Assembly: GCF_003265705.1 (NCBI RefSeq) | Contig: NW_020312902.1 | Coordinates: forward strand, 8,571,854-8,635,853 | DNA: 64,000 nt | Reading direction: 5' to 3' | DNA from: Callorhinus ursinus | Lineage: Eukaryota > Chordata > Mammalia > Carnivora > Otariidae | Shown: in pieces, positions 25,570 to 37,353 of the stretch | Layout: every line of letters starts with the position of its first letter | Numbering within the stretch: position 1 is the first letter of the stretch | Position numbers and translations under genes: made by a program | The notes under the pieces: model-generated | Databases searched by the model: none | Told to the model about the DNA's origin: nothing | The model's input: only the letters and a program-made list of their open reading frames with translations

Positions 25570-26935
25570 AGCATAGCTGGCCCAAAACTCTATGGTCAAC
25601 TAATTTTCCAACAAAGCAGGAAAGAATATCCAATGGAAAAAAGACAGACCTTACCACAAATTGTGTTGGGAAAACTGGACAGCAACATGCAAAAGAATGA
25701 AACTGGATCATTTTCTTACACCATGCACAAAAATAAATTCAAAATGGAGGAAAGACCTAAATATGAGACAAGAAACCATCAAAATCCTACAAGAGAACAC
25801 AGGCAGTAACCTCTCTGACATCAGCCGTAACAACTTATGTCTCCCAAAGCAAGGGAAACAAAAGCAAAAATAAACTACTGGGACTTCATCAAGATAAAAG
25901 CTTCTGCACAGCAAAGGAAACAATCAACAAAACTAAAAGTTAACCTTTGGAATGAGAAACGATACTTGCAAATGACATATCTGATAAAGGTTAGTATCCA
26001 AAATATATAAAGAACTTCTAAAACTCAATACCCAAAAAACAATCTAGTTAAAAAAATGGGCAGAAGACATGAACATTTTTTAAAGAAGACATATAGATGG
26101 TCAGCAGACACATGAAAAGACATGCAACATCACTCATCATCAGGGAAATACAAATCAAAACTACAATGAGATATCACCTCACACCAGTCAGAATGGCTAA
26201 AATTAATAGCACATGAAACAAAAGATCTTGGCAAGGATACAGAGAAAGGGGAACCCTCTTACATTGTTGGTGGGAACGCAAGCTGGTGCAGCCACTCTGG
26301 AAAACAGTATGGAGGTTCCTCAAAAAGTTCAAAACAGAACTATCCCATGATCCAGCAATTGCACTATTGGGTATTTACCCAAAGGATACAAAAATACTGA
26401 TTCCAAGGGGCACATGCACCCTGATGTTTATAGCAGCATTATCAACAATAGCCAAATTATGGAAAGAGCCCAAATGTCCATCGACTGATGAATGGATAAA
26501 GAAGTTGTGGTATATGTATACAATGGAATGTTACTCAGCAATAAAAAAAAGATTGAAATCTTTCCATTTGCAATGACGTGAATGGACATAGAGAGTATTA
26601 TGCTAAAAGAAATAAGTCCGTCAAAGAAAAGCAGATACCACATAATTTCACTCTTAGATGTGGAATTTAAGAAACAAAACAGATGAACATGGGGGAGGGG
26701 AGAGAGAGAGAGACAAACCATAAAACAGACTCTTAACTATAGAGAACAAACTGAGGGTTGCTGGAGGGTAGGTGGGCAGGGTGATGGGTATTAAGAAGGG
26801 TACTTGTGATGAGCACTTGGGGTGTTAGATGTAAGTAATGAATCATTAAATCCTACACCTGAAACTTACACTGTATGTTAACTAACTGAAATTTAGATAA
26901 AAACTTGGAAGAAAAAGAAATAAAATAAAATAAGC
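25570..26935 (+). mobile_element. Carnivore L1, 5'-truncated: ORF2 end and 3' UTR
   Basis: The sequence contains the C-terminal part of L1 ORF2. Readable pieces are [20 protein letters not shown] at 25661-25873 and [29 protein letters not shown] at 26286-26576. The typical 3' UTR follows (GAGAACAAACTGAGGGTTGC, TACACCTGAAACTTACACTG) with an A-rich tail. Stops and shifts split ORF2, and the reverse transcriptase core is absent, so it is dead. Confidence 0.92.
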
Positions 26936-27017
26936 AGAGCTGTGAAGTCCAAAGCAAAACCAGAGAACAACAATATATAGGTCATAAAGATTTGTGGTGT
27001 TAAAGGAAAAAAGTCCT

Positions 27018-27440
27018 AAGTCTATTAACTCTATCCCTCACATTAGCTGTGTAACTTTATTTATTTTTTTTAAAGATTTTTTTTACTTATTGACAGAGAC
27101 AGACACAGCGAGAGAGGGGAAACTAGCAGGGGGAGTGGGAGAGGGAGAAACAGGCTTCCCAAGGAGCAAGGAGCCGATGCGGGGCTTGATCCCAGGACCC
27201 TGGGATCATGACCCGAGCCAAAGGCAGACACCCAACGACTGAGACACCCAGGCGCTCCTAGCTGTGTAACTTTAAACAAATTATTTAACCTCTCTGATTA
27301 ACAGTTTCCTCATTTGTAAAACTGGAATAATAACATGTGGCTTGGCTGGATTACTGTAAGAATTAAGAGAAAAATATGTAAAAGCATCTAACACATAAAA
27401 TATTCAGTAAATGTTAGCTACTGCAACTACTCATTTTTTT
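27018..27440 (+). mobile_element. MIR split by a SINE
   Basis: TAGCTGTGTAACTTTAAACA, CAGTTTCCTCATTTGTAAAA and AAATGTTAGCTACTGC give the MIR order; its first part lies before the SINE at 27060. Confidence 0.75.
27060..27258 (-). mobile_element. Carnivore SINE 15, inside a MIR
   Basis: Exact 16-bp duplication TAGCTGTGTAACTTTA at 27044-27059 and 27259-27274. Confidence 0.97.
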
Positions 27441-27636
27441 TATTCTTTTTTTAAAGATATTTATTTATTTGACAGAGAGAGATAGCGAGAGCAGGAACAC
27501 AAGCAGGGGGAGTGGGAGAGGGAGAAGCAGGCTTCCCGTGGAGCAGGGAGCCCGATGCAGGGTTCGATCCCAGGACCCTGGGATCATGACTTGAGGCGAA
27601 GGCAGATGCTTAACGACTGAGCCACCCAGGCACCCC
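27440..27636 (-). mobile_element. Carnivore SINE 16
   Basis: An inverted copy following the MIR; CTACTC flanks both ends as a partial duplication. Confidence 0.95.
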
Positions 27637-28761
27637 TACTCTTATTATTTTTAACAAAACTAAAAATACACTACCTAAAACAATCAAGTATACTACATGG
27701 GTCAATAAATTGATAAATTCTCAATAATAGTTGAAATTAGCCTGGAAATAAACAAACCACCATAATGATGAAAAAAGAAACTGAAAGAAAACTTAAGTGT
27801 TTTGGTCATTTAGTCAGCTGTGAAAACAGTACAAGGTTTAGGGTATGACAGAGAGAAAGATGACTAATTATAGAGACACAAAGAAAATAATGATCCAAAT
27901 AGTGCTGGCAATAAATGAGTATCACATACTAGCACACTAGGAAACAACCTCTTTGCTTCTCTGAGCCTATGTGTCCAACCAAACCCTTCCAGTAATATAC
28001 CATTGCTGTATTCAATTATGGTAAGTTGGTTCTCTGTAAGGTTGAGAAGTTCTAATAATCCACTGGGTTAGCCCACTTTTCTTCTCCAAATAAAATGCCC
28101 CTCTGAAAGCAAACACTAATGAATTGTATGCCTTTCAGACACCCTTACTCTGAATGCTTAACAACTTCTAAGGACAGAAAAAAGACATTTCTATCATTTT
28201 ATCACTGAATCATAGGTAATCTTTCTCTACAAATAATATTCCTTTAAGAGAGACACGCTGATGAATTCACTATTTGAATGGAAATCATTATCTCAACCAG
28301 ATCTGTGACTTTTCACGGACTACAACACAGCTCTAATACATAAACTTTTAATTCTTTAGGGTGTAGTTTGGTGGCAGTCAATGAAATGAAGCATAGAATT
28401 GAAACTGAACAAAATAGTACAGTTTGGCTCAAGAGTAGTGCCACCGTGGAAGAAAAATAAAAGCCCCCATTCCCAGAATTAATATTCTCTTCCAGCAAAA
28501 GAAAAGACCTCTCTCTCTTTGTTGAATTAATGAGCAAAACCCAAATCTGTTAACATTTTTGTTTCACTTGCTTTGTAAAATAAATGTTGCCCTCCACACA
28601 ATGAAAATAACACATTCTCTGAAGCTAAACAAGTATCTTCCAATTGTATCCTAAAGTTTATATTTCCTCTATATATACTCAAAGGGCAAGAAAAACAGAA
28701 AACTTCAGCCACATTAGAGCAGGGATCTCTGAAGTATATTGCTGAAGGGGGCTGACAAGAT
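27637..28761. other. Unique intron stretch
   Basis: No repeat or coding signal recognised. Confidence 0.5.
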
Positions 28762-28775
28762 TAGAGAATTTTTTG

Positions 28776-28970
28776 GGCGCCTGGATGGCTCAGTTGGTTA
28801 AGCGACTGCCTTCGGCTCAGGTCATGATCCTGGAGTCCTGGGATCGAGTCCCACATCGGGCTTCCTGCTCAGCAGGGAGTCTGCTTCTCCCTCTGGCCCT
28901 CTTCCCTCTCGTGCTTTCTATCTCTCATTCTCTCTCTGAAATAAATAAATAAAATCTTTGAAAAAAAGAA
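28776..28970 (+). mobile_element. Carnivore SINE 17
   Basis: The 'GATCCTGGAGTCCTGGGATC' subtype. Exact 14-bp duplication TAGAGAATTTTTTG at 28762-28775 and 28971-28984. Confidence 0.96.
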
Positions 28971-29059
28971 TAGAGAATTTTTTGCTGCTAGTGGTATAAT
29001 ACAGTGTTCAATAAAGTTTGAAAAACACTGTTAATAGAAGATCATGCTGACAATAAAGT

Positions 29060-29250
29060 AATTCTTTTTTAAATTAATTTTTATTGAAGTATAATTAACA
29101 TAGTGTTATATTAGTTTCAGATATACAACATAATAATTCAACAATTCTATACCTTACTCAGTGCTCACTCAATAAGTGTAGTCACCAAACAATATTATTA
29201 CAATTTTACTGACTATATTCCCTGTCATACTTTTCATCTTCATGACTTAT
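29060..29250 (-). mobile_element. L1 3' end fragment, inverted
   Basis: TTTATTGAAGTATAATTAAC, GTTTCAGATATACAACATAA and AGTGCTCACT are the inverted L1 3' UTR of carnivores and other mammals. Confidence 0.8.
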
Positions 29251-29454
29251 TTTTTTCTAAAGATTTTATTTATTTATTTGAGAGAGAGAAAGAGAGAGTG
29301 CATGTACAAGCATATGTGGGGGGTAGGGGCAGAGAGAGAGGGAGAAGCAGACTCACTGCTGAGTAGGGAGCCCAATAGGAGGCTTGATCCCAGGACCCCG
29401 AGATCATAACCTGAGCTGAAGACAGGCACTTAACCAACTGAGCCACCCAGGCTC
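29251..29454 (-). mobile_element. Carnivore SINE 18
   Basis: A diverged inverted copy with an expanded GAGAGAGAAAGAGAGAGTGC block. CTTCATGACTTAT / CTTCATACCTTAT flank it as an imperfect duplication. Confidence 0.93.
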
Positions 29455-30157
29455 AGCTTCATACCTTATTAAAGTAATTACCTCAAAGCAGTAATTTTGT
29501 ATATTTGTTTCTATCAAAAGTACATTTTAAAAACCATTAAAAATAGTAAACCTTGAATATTGCAGGCTTTTAGGAAAACTGCCTTAAAAGAAACATATTG
29601 CTTCTTCCTTAACAATGACAAAAACATAACCACCACAATAACTAAAGCCACAGAAAAAGCAAGTGTCTAAAAAGGATGCATAATAACTACAGTCAATAAA
29701 ATTTCCCTTAAAACTTATATATCGAAGCTGAATATATACAATCCTTAGGACTCAGCATCTCCACTCGTAGGTATGTATCAAACTAATGTATGTTCATCAA
29801 AGGACATACAAAAGAATAATCTTTCTTTTCATACTAGCCAAAAACTGGAAACAAATGTCCATTGATAATGGAATGAATGAATAAACTGTGAAATACTCAT
29901 ACAATGTAATACTACAGAGCACTGAAAATGAACTATTATTCAATAACATGGATGAATCTTCATAATTTTAACATAATGCTGAATGAAAAAAGGCAGATAC
30001 ACAAAAATACACACAGCATAACTCCATTCATACAAAGTTCAAAACTGGCAAAATTAATTTACAGTATCAAAAGTTGGAATAGTGGTTACCTCAGGGAGGG
30101 GGTGACAGTGACTGGAAAGAGTCAAAGGGAAGGGTTTCTAAGAGTCCGTAATATTTT

Positions 30158-30353
30158 GGGGCACCTGGGTGGCTCAGTTGGTTAAGCGACTGCCTTCAGC
30201 TCAGGTCATGATCCTGGAGCCCCGGAATCGAGTCCCGCATCGGGCTCCCTGCTCAGCGGGGGGTCTGTTTCTCCCTCTGACCCTCTTCCTTCTCGTGCTC
30301 TCTCTCTCATTCTTGCTCTCTCAAATGAATAAATAAATAAAATCTTTAAAAAA
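30158..30353 (+). mobile_element. Carnivore SINE 19
   Basis: Duplication AAGAGTCCGTAATATTTT / AAGAGTCTGTAATATTTT (one difference) at 30140-30157 and 30354-30371. Confidence 0.96.
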
Positions 30354-30440
30354 AAGAGTCTGTAATATTTTATTTCTTCACCTTTGTGAAAATTCATCAA
30401 GCTGTACACTTAGAATTTGTATTTTTCTGTATGTACATTT

Positions 30441-30640
30441 CCTTTTTTATAAAAGATTTTATTTATTCGACAGAGAGAGACACAGCAAGAGAGGGAACAC
30501 AAGCAGGGGGAGTGGGAGAGGGAGAAGCAGGCTTCCCGTGGAGCAGGGAGCCCGATGTGGAGCTCCATCCTGGGACCCTGGGATCATGACCTGAGCCAAG
30601 CCAAAGGCAGACGCTTAACAACTGAGCCACCCAGGTGCCC
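30441..30640 (-). mobile_element. Carnivore SINE 20
   Basis: Exact 14-bp duplication CTGTATGTACATTT at 30427-30440 and 30641-30654. It is opposite in orientation to SINE 19, 87 bp away. Confidence 0.97.
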
Positions 30641-30716
30641 CTGTATGTACATTTTCAATAAACAGGGGAAAAAATTTTAATTACATATGAACTGAATTCA
30701 GTAAAAAAACAATTCT

Positions 30717-30907
30717 TTTTTTTTAAAGATTTTATTTATTTATTTGAGAGAGAGAGAATGAGAGAGAGCATGAGAGGGAAGAGGGTCAGAGGGAGAAGCA
30801 GACTCCCCGCTGAGCAGGGAGCCCGATGCGGGACTCGATCCCAGGACTCCAGGATCATGATCTGAGCCGAAGGCAGTTGCTTAACCAACTGAGCCACCCA
30901 GGTGCCC
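30717..30907 (-). mobile_element. Carnivore SINE 21
   Basis: Flanked by TAAAAAAACAATTCTT and TAAAAAAACATTCTT, an imperfect duplication. Confidence 0.95.
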
Positions 30908-31612
30908 TAAAAAAACATTCTTATTTCAAATATACCAAACAATCTAATTTAAGCCTCTGATAAATCTTTTGGCTCACTACATAAACATGCAAGTTATACA
31001 CTTTGTAAAGCATAATTTTCAATAAGTTTATAACTACTAAAATTATAGAGTAAGTTCTCTAAGCACAATGGAATTAAATTAGAAATCAAAAATAATTAAG
31101 ATATCTAGAAAAGCAGCAATATTTGGAAGATAAGCCACAAATCAAAAAACAAAATGCAGAGAAATTAGAAAATATTCTGAATGATAATAAAAACACAACA
31201 CATCAAAATTTGTTGGATGTAGCTAAAGCAATGCTCATACAGTAATATTTAGCTTTAAATTCTCCTATTAGAAAAAAAAAAGAAAGGTTCAAAATCAATG
31301 GTCTAACTTTCACCTTAATTCTTAAGGTGAAAAAAGAACAAAAAAAAGAGCAAATTAGACCCAAAGAAATAGAGGAAGGAAATAAGAAGTCACAGGTTAA
31401 AGAACAAATCACAAAGAAATCAGAAAATATCTTCAGAAGGATGATAAAGAAAATGCAACATATCAAAATTTGTTCAATGCAGCTAAAGCAGTGCTTCAAG
31501 AGAAATGTTTAGCTTTAAATCCTTATGTTGGGGGTAGAGTCTAAAATCAACGATCTGAGATTTCACTTTTAGAAGTCAGAAAAAGAAGTTAACTAAACTG
31601 AAAGAAGTTAAG

Positions 31613-31809
31613 CAATGGTTCTCAACTGTGGGCTATTTTGCTCATCAGCAGATATTTGGCAATGTCTGGAGACATTTTCTGCTATTACAACTAGGAATCT
31701 ACTGGCATTTTGTGAGGAGAGGTAAAGGATGCTGCTAAACATCCTATGATGCTCAAAACAGAATTATCTGGCCAAAATTGTCAATAGTGCGGAGGCTGAG
31801 AAACTCTGA
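31613..31809 (+). mobile_element. MER5A (non-autonomous hAT)
   Basis: The MER5A pattern GGTTCTCAAC, TTTGGCAATGTCTGGAGACA, GATGCTGCTAAACATCCTA and GCGGAGGCTGAGAAACTCTG is nearly complete. L1 sequence lies on both sides. Confidence 0.85.
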
Positions 31810-32019
31810 AGTAGAGGAAAGAAATAATAAAGCCAAGAAGAGGAATGAACAAAATAAGAAATAGGAAACAATAGAGACTATCAATAAAACCAAAAGTTAA
31901 CTCTAAAAGTCAGTAAAATTGATACATTTCTAAAACTGACGAAGAAAAAAAGAAATTACTAATACAAAAAAATCCTATCAGGATGAAAAAGTGCACATCC
32001 CTATAGATCTTACAGATAT

Positions 32020-32214
32020 ATTTTTTTGAGACTGTATTTATTTATTTGAGAGAGAGAGAATGAGAGACAGAGAGCACGAGAGGGAAGAAGGTCAGAGGGA
32101 GAAGCAGACTCCCTGCCAAGCAGGGAGCCCGATGTGGGACTCGATCCCAGGACTCCAGGATCATGACCTGAGCCGAAGGCAGTCGCTTAACCAACTGAGC
32201 CACCCAGGCGTCCC
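32020..32214 (-). mobile_element. Carnivore SINE 22
   Basis: Duplication TAGATCTTACAGATAT / TAGATCCTACAGATAT at 32004-32019 and 32215-32230. Confidence 0.96.
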
Positions 32215-32670
32215 TAGATCCTACAGATATTACAAGGACGATAAGAGAATATTATGAACAACTTTATGTCAAATTCAAACAACTTAGATGAAATGGACAA
32301 ATTTCTTGAAAGAATACAAATTATCAAAACTGACTCAAGAATTAGAAACCCTGAATACTCGTGCATCTATTAAAGAAATTGAATTCATAATCAAAAACCT
32401 TCCCACAAGAAAACTCCAGGCCCAGAATTTTCATTGGCAAGTGTTATTAAGCATTTAAGGAATAAATAATACCAATCCTACATAAAATCTTTCAAAAAAT
32501 AAAGGAAGAGGGAACATTTCCCAACTCATTTTGAGGCCAGTATTATCCTGGTAGTGAAACCAAAGAAATTACATTGGGAAAAAACAAAACAAAATAAAAA
32601 AACAGATTACTATCCTTCATGACACAAGAATTCTTAACGAATTATTAGCAAATTGAAGCCAACAGCAAAT

Positions 32671-33566
32671 AGAAAGAAAGAATGAGTTTTATAACTAAAA
32701 TTTGTCTGGTCTTTATCCCAACTTCGTGAAACCTTGGAATTTCCAAAGTTATAGGAGTGTCTACATTATTCAAGGTGGGCCCTGGACCACACCTGAGTTT
32801 ATGCTAAAGAGATGATTCAAACTGAGGGCTGCTCACAACAGAAAGACGAACTGTGTGTTTAGAGGGTTGGGGCTTCGAGCCACTGGTATCACCTGACATC
32901 CTAACCTCCAGGGACAGAACGGTCACTAGAGATTGAGTTCAATCATGTGGTCAGTGATTCATTCAATTATGACAATGATTTTGAAATAAAAACTCTGGAA
33001 TCTGAGGCTCAGGTGAGCTTCCTAGTTGGTAAATACATCAATGTGTCGGGAAGGTAAAGCATCTTGATTCCACAGGGAAAGGACACAGAAGGTCCATGTT
33101 CCCAACTCTCCCAGACCTTGCCCTATATTTCTCTTCATTTGGCTGGTCCTGATTTATTTTTTTTTTTAAAGATTTTATTTATTTATTTGAGAGTGAGAGA
33201 GAGAGAGAGAGCACATGAGAGGGGGGAGGGTCAGAGGGAGAAGCAGACCCCCTACTGAGCAGGGAGCCCAATGCGGGACTCAATCCAGGGACTCCAGGAT
33301 CACGACCTGAGCCGAAGGCAGTCGCTTAACCAACTGAGCCACCCAGGTGCCCGGCTGGTCCTGATTTATATTATTTATAATAAAATTTGTAGTCATAAGT
33401 ATAGTGCTTTCCTGAGTTCTGTGCGTAGTTCTAGTGAATTACCAAACCTGCAGGGATTTTAAGGACCCACAAATTTGTAGCCAGTTAGTACAGCCAGCAT
33501 TTGTAGTTGAGAACTGCACCCTGAAACTTGTGGACACTGTGCTAACTATGGGTGGTTGGTGTCAGT
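32671..33566 (+). mobile_element. Old LTR-like element inside the L1
   Basis: About 700 bp (without SINE 23) is not L1 and joins L1 text on both sides. It contains CTCAGGTGAGCTTCCTAGTT, CCCAGACCTTGCCCTATA, an AATAAAA signal near 33380 and TTTCCTGAGTTCTGTGCGTA, as in a widespread mammalian LTR-type repeat whose family name I cannot assign. It has no coding capacity. Confidence 0.55.
33157..33352 (-). mobile_element. Carnivore SINE 23, inside the LTR-like element
   Basis: Exact 16-bp duplication GGCTGGTCCTGATTTA at 33141-33156 and 33353-33368. Confidence 0.97.
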
Positions 33567-34154
33567 ATCACAAAATACACCACGACCAAACGTTTATTCC
33601 AGGAATGCAAGATTGATTTAAGATTCAACAAAAATACCAATCAATGTAGCTCACCACATTAACAGAATAATTTGAAAAATAAAATATAATCTCAATAAAT
33701 GCAGAAAAAGCATTTAACAAAATTCAACATCTATTCATGATAAAAAAAAAAAACCAACTCAGTAAATTAGGAAAGAAAGGAATTTCCTGAAACTGTGAAA
33801 AGGCATCTACAAAAAGTACAGCTATCATACTCAACAGTGAAAGAATGCAAGTTTTCTCAAGATTAGGAACAACGGGGAGCCTTGTTCCTCAGCAGAAAAA
33901 AGAAACATCATACAGAATGGAAAGGAAGAAGTAAAAATCTCTGTACTGCAAACAATATCATTTATTATCTATTTAGAAAATCCTAAGGAATATACAAATT
34001 ATTAGAACTAATATACCAAATTCAATTGCTATTTACAATAGCATCAAAGATTAATAAATACCTAAGGGTAAATTTAACAAAGTATGTACATCACTCACAT
34101 TCTGAAAAACTATAAAATATTGCTGAACTATGAAAACATCTAAATAACTGAGTA

Positions 34155-34322
34155 GGGCGCCTGGGTGGCTCAGTTGGTTAAGCAACTGTGTTCAGCTCAG
34201 GTCATGATCCTGGAGTCCCAGGATCGAGTCCCGCATCAGGGTCCCAGCTGAGCAGGGAGTCTGCTTCTCCCTCTGACCCTCCCCCCTCTCATGCTCTCTC
34301 TCTCTCTCTCTCTCAAATAAAT
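34155..34322 (+). mobile_element. Carnivore SINE 24
   Basis: The 'GATCCTGGAGTCCCAGGATC' subtype with a (CT)n run. Duplication AAATAACTGAGTA / AAATAATTGAGTA. Confidence 0.95.
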
Positions 34323-34606
34323 AAATAATTGAGTAAATGAAGAGACATACCATGTTCATAAATCAGAAAATTCAGTATTGTTCAGATGTGTGAGGCCTCT
34401 CTAAATTGATCTAGAGATTCAATGCAATCCCAATCAAAATTCTAATAGGTTTTATTGTAGGAATTGACAAGCAGATTCTATAATGTATATTAAATTGCAG
34501 AAGACCTAGAACAGTCAAAGGAACTTCTGAAAAAGAAGAACAACACTGGAAGACTTACACACCTGATTTCATGACTTACTAAAAAAAAAAAAAAAAAACT
34601 ACAGTA

Positions 34607-34798
34607 GGGTGCCTGGGTGGCTCAGTTGGTTAGGTGTCTATCTTGGGCTCAGGTCACGGTCTCCGGGTCCTAGGATTGAGCTGGCATCAGGCTCCCTACT
34701 CAGCAGGGAGTCTGCTTCTTCCTCTCTCTCTGCCCCTCCCCCCAACTCGTGCACGCTCTCTCTCATTCTTTCTTAAATAAATAAATAAAATCTTAAAT
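34607..34798 (+). mobile_element. Carnivore SINE 25
   Basis: A diverged copy (GTTAGGTGTCTATCTTGGGC). CTACAGTA flanks it at 34599-34606 and 34801-34808. Confidence 0.94.
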
Positions 34799-34811
34799 AC
34801 CTACAGTAATG

Positions 34812-35019
34812 GGAGCACCTGGGTGGCTCAGTCGTTAAGCTTCTGCCTTTGGCTCGGGTCATGATCCCAGGGTCCTGGGATTGAGCCCCACATCCGGCTC
34901 CCTGCTTGGCGGGAAGCCTGCTTCTCCCTCTCCCACACCCCCTGCTTCTGTTCCCTCTCTCACTGTGTCTCTGTCAAATAAATAAATAAAAAATAAAATC
35001 TTTAAAAAAAACCCCAAAA
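34812..35019 (+). mobile_element. Carnivore SINE 26, at the same target as SINE 25
   Basis: Exact 13-bp duplication ACCTACAGTAATG at 34799-34811 and 35020-35032. The target word is the flank of SINE 25, so this younger copy inserted at its 3' edge. Confidence 0.96.
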
Positions 35020-35550
35020 ACCTACAGTAATGAAGACACTGTGGTTTTGGAACAAAAATAAATATTCTGATCAATGGACCAATCACAGATTCACACATAT
35101 GTGGTCAACTGATTTTTTATAAAGATTCTAAGGTAGTTCAATGGAGAAAGTAGAATCTTTCCAAAAAAAAAAAGTATATTTTCCAAAAAATGAACTTTAG
35201 CCTTTGCCTCATACCTTCTACAAAAATTAACTCTAAATGAAACTTAGATCTAAATATGAAACCTAAAACTGTAAGACTGCTAGGAGAAAAGAGAAAATTT
35301 TTCATGATTTTGGATTATGCAAAGATATTTTTAGGACATTAGAAGCATGAATAATAAAACACAAACATTATAAACTGAACTTCATCAAAATATGCAACTT
35401 TGGTTCTTCAAAAGACACTGTTAGGAAAATGATAAGGGCAAACCACTAAGTAGGAGAAAACATTTGCAAAATAAATATGTAATAAAGAACTTGTAACCAG
35501 AATTTACAAAGAACTCTTTTTTAAAGTCTTTGTATATTTTGGATAACAGT

Positions 35551-35746
35551 CTCTTTTTTTAGATTTTATTTATTTATTTATTGGGGGGGGGAGGAGCAGA
35601 GGGAGAGGGAATCTCAAGCAGACTCCTAGCAGACTCTGTGCAGATCGAGCCCCTTGAGATGACCTCAGCTGAAACCAAGACCTTGACATGACCTGAACTG
35701 AAACCAAGAATCCGATGCTTAGTGACTAAGCCATCCAGGTGCTCCT
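35551..35746 (-). mobile_element. Older carnivore SINE 27
   Basis: A much-diverged inverted copy (TTATTGGGGGGGGGAGGAGC, GACTAAGCCATCCAGGTGC). The 14-mer ACAAAGAACTCTTT brackets it at 35506-35519 and 35754-35767 together with about 30 extra bases. Confidence 0.85.
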
Positions 35747-36650
35747 AGACTCTACAAAGAACTCTTTACAGCTCAACAACAAAAAAAACAACTCAAAAGA
35801 AAAAAGTCAAAAAACGTAATTAGATACTTCACCAAGGAAGATATATCAATAGCAAACAAGCCCATAAAAAGATGTTCAAGATCATTAGTTATAAGGAAAA
35901 TGCAATCTAAACCACAAGGTATCATGACATACCCACTAGAATGGCTAAAATTTAAAAGACTGACAATACCAACTGCTATCCAGGTTGTGGAGCTATGGAA
36001 GTCTCCTACACTGCTAGTCAGAATGTAAAATGGTACAGACACTTTGGGGAATGGTTTGACAATTTCTTTATAAAGTTAAATATATTTGCTATATTGCTTA
36101 GCAATTCCACTCCTAGGTATTTATCTAAAACATATGAAAACACAAAAGACCTGCCCATGAAAGTAATGGCATCTTTACTTGTAATAGCTAAAAACTATGT
36201 GCAACCTAAATGTCTATCAACTGGTGAATGGATAAACAAATTGTGATGGATCCATACAATGGATTATTACTCAGCAATATAGAAAACTGAACTACTGAAA
36301 TGTAGAAAAACATGAATCTCAAAAACACACTATGCTAAGTGAAAGGAGTTTGATGCAAAAAGAGTATATACATGATTCTACTTATATGAAACTCTAGAAA
36401 TGGCAAAACTGCAGTGATACAAAACAGACGAGAAGTTGCGAGGGCCAAGAGGCGGAGATAGGAAACTGACTGTAAAGAGGCATGAAGCAATGTTTTGAGG
36501 TGATAAACATGTTCTATATCATAATTTTGCTGGAGGTTGCATGACTGTATATGTATGTCAAGTCATTGACTCATACACTAAAAATTGGGGAATTTTATTG
36601 TATGGAAATTATATCCAAATAAAGCTTATTTTTTTAAAAAGTAATAAGCC

Positions 36651-36937
36651 TCATCCAGAAATCGAGGCAATAATCTAATATACCACAAAATACTCAAAAA
36701 TGAGAATAAAATATTAATTCCTTATTGTGGGAGACTAATAATACAAAGTACTAGAAAATACATTATTTAAAAACCTCATTCCTTTGGGAAATACCTGTAT
36801 TTATGTGTACCTTAAAAATTTTTTCATTTCCAGCATATGATTAATCTGCTGTTAAGTCAAGAGTATACACATTCAAGTCTTCATCTTCCATAACAGGAAA
36901 TCAACAGACAATAAATAGCATAAGCTTCTTATTTTTA
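36651..36937. other. Unique AT-rich sequence
   Basis: Nothing recognised between the old L1 end and the next SINE. Confidence 0.5.
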
Positions 36938-37128
36938 AAAAATTTTTTAAAGATTTTATTTATTTGGAGAGAGAGAGAGAACGGGGGAAGGGCAGAGGGA
37001 GAATCTCAGGCAGACTCCATGCTGAGCACAGAGCCTGACACAGGGCTTGATCTCATGACCCTGAGATCGTGACCTGAGTGGAAATTAAGAGTCAGACGCT
37101 TAACCAACTGAGCCACCCAAGGGCTCCC
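36938..37128 (-). mobile_element. Older carnivore SINE 28
   Basis: Inverted copy of an older subtype (GAATCTCAGGCAGACTCCAT, GAGATCGTGACCTGAGTGGA). AGAATAAGCTT follows it directly. Confidence 0.9.
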
Positions 37129-37139
37129 AGAATAAGCTT

Positions 37140-37319
37140 TTTTTTTATTTTTTAAGATTTTATTTATTTATTTGACAGAGAGAGACACAGCAAGAGAGGG
37201 AACACAAGCAGGGGGCGTGGGGGGGGGGAATCAGGCCTCCCACAGAGCAAGGAGCCCGATGCAGGGATCGACCTGAGCCAGAGGCAGATGCTTATCGACT
37301 GAGCCACCCAGTGTCCCCG
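37140..37319 (-). mobile_element. Carnivore SINE 29
   Basis: Exact duplication AGAATAAGCTT at 37129-37139 and 37320-37330, so it landed at the edge of SINE 28. It has an internal deletion near the head (GGATCGACCTGAGCC). Confidence 0.93.
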
Positions 37320-37353
37320 AGAATAAGCTTCTTATTTGGAAATATGAAAGCAT

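Larger units (their letters stand above)
29740..30680 (+). mobile_element. Old L1 3' UTR, split by two SINEs
   Basis: TGTCCATTGATAATGGAATG, GCATAACTCCATTCATACAA and GTGGTTACCTCAGGGAGGGG follow the sense 3' region of old L1s; the end CAATAAACAGGGGAAAAA is at 30657-30675. SINEs 19 and 20 lie within it. Confidence 0.75.
31000..36650 (+). mobile_element. Ancient L1 (ORF2 to 3' end) broken by many insertions
   Basis: Collinear L1 pieces are visible at 31000-31612, 31810-32019, 32215-32670, 33567-34154, 34323-34606 and 35020-36650. Together they run from the middle of ORF2 (GAAATGGACAAATTTCTTGA, GGAATGCAAGATTGATT) to the C-terminal codons and 3' UTR. All frames are interrupted by stops. A MER5A, an LTR-like element and SINEs 22 to 27 sit inside it. 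Confidence 0.8.
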
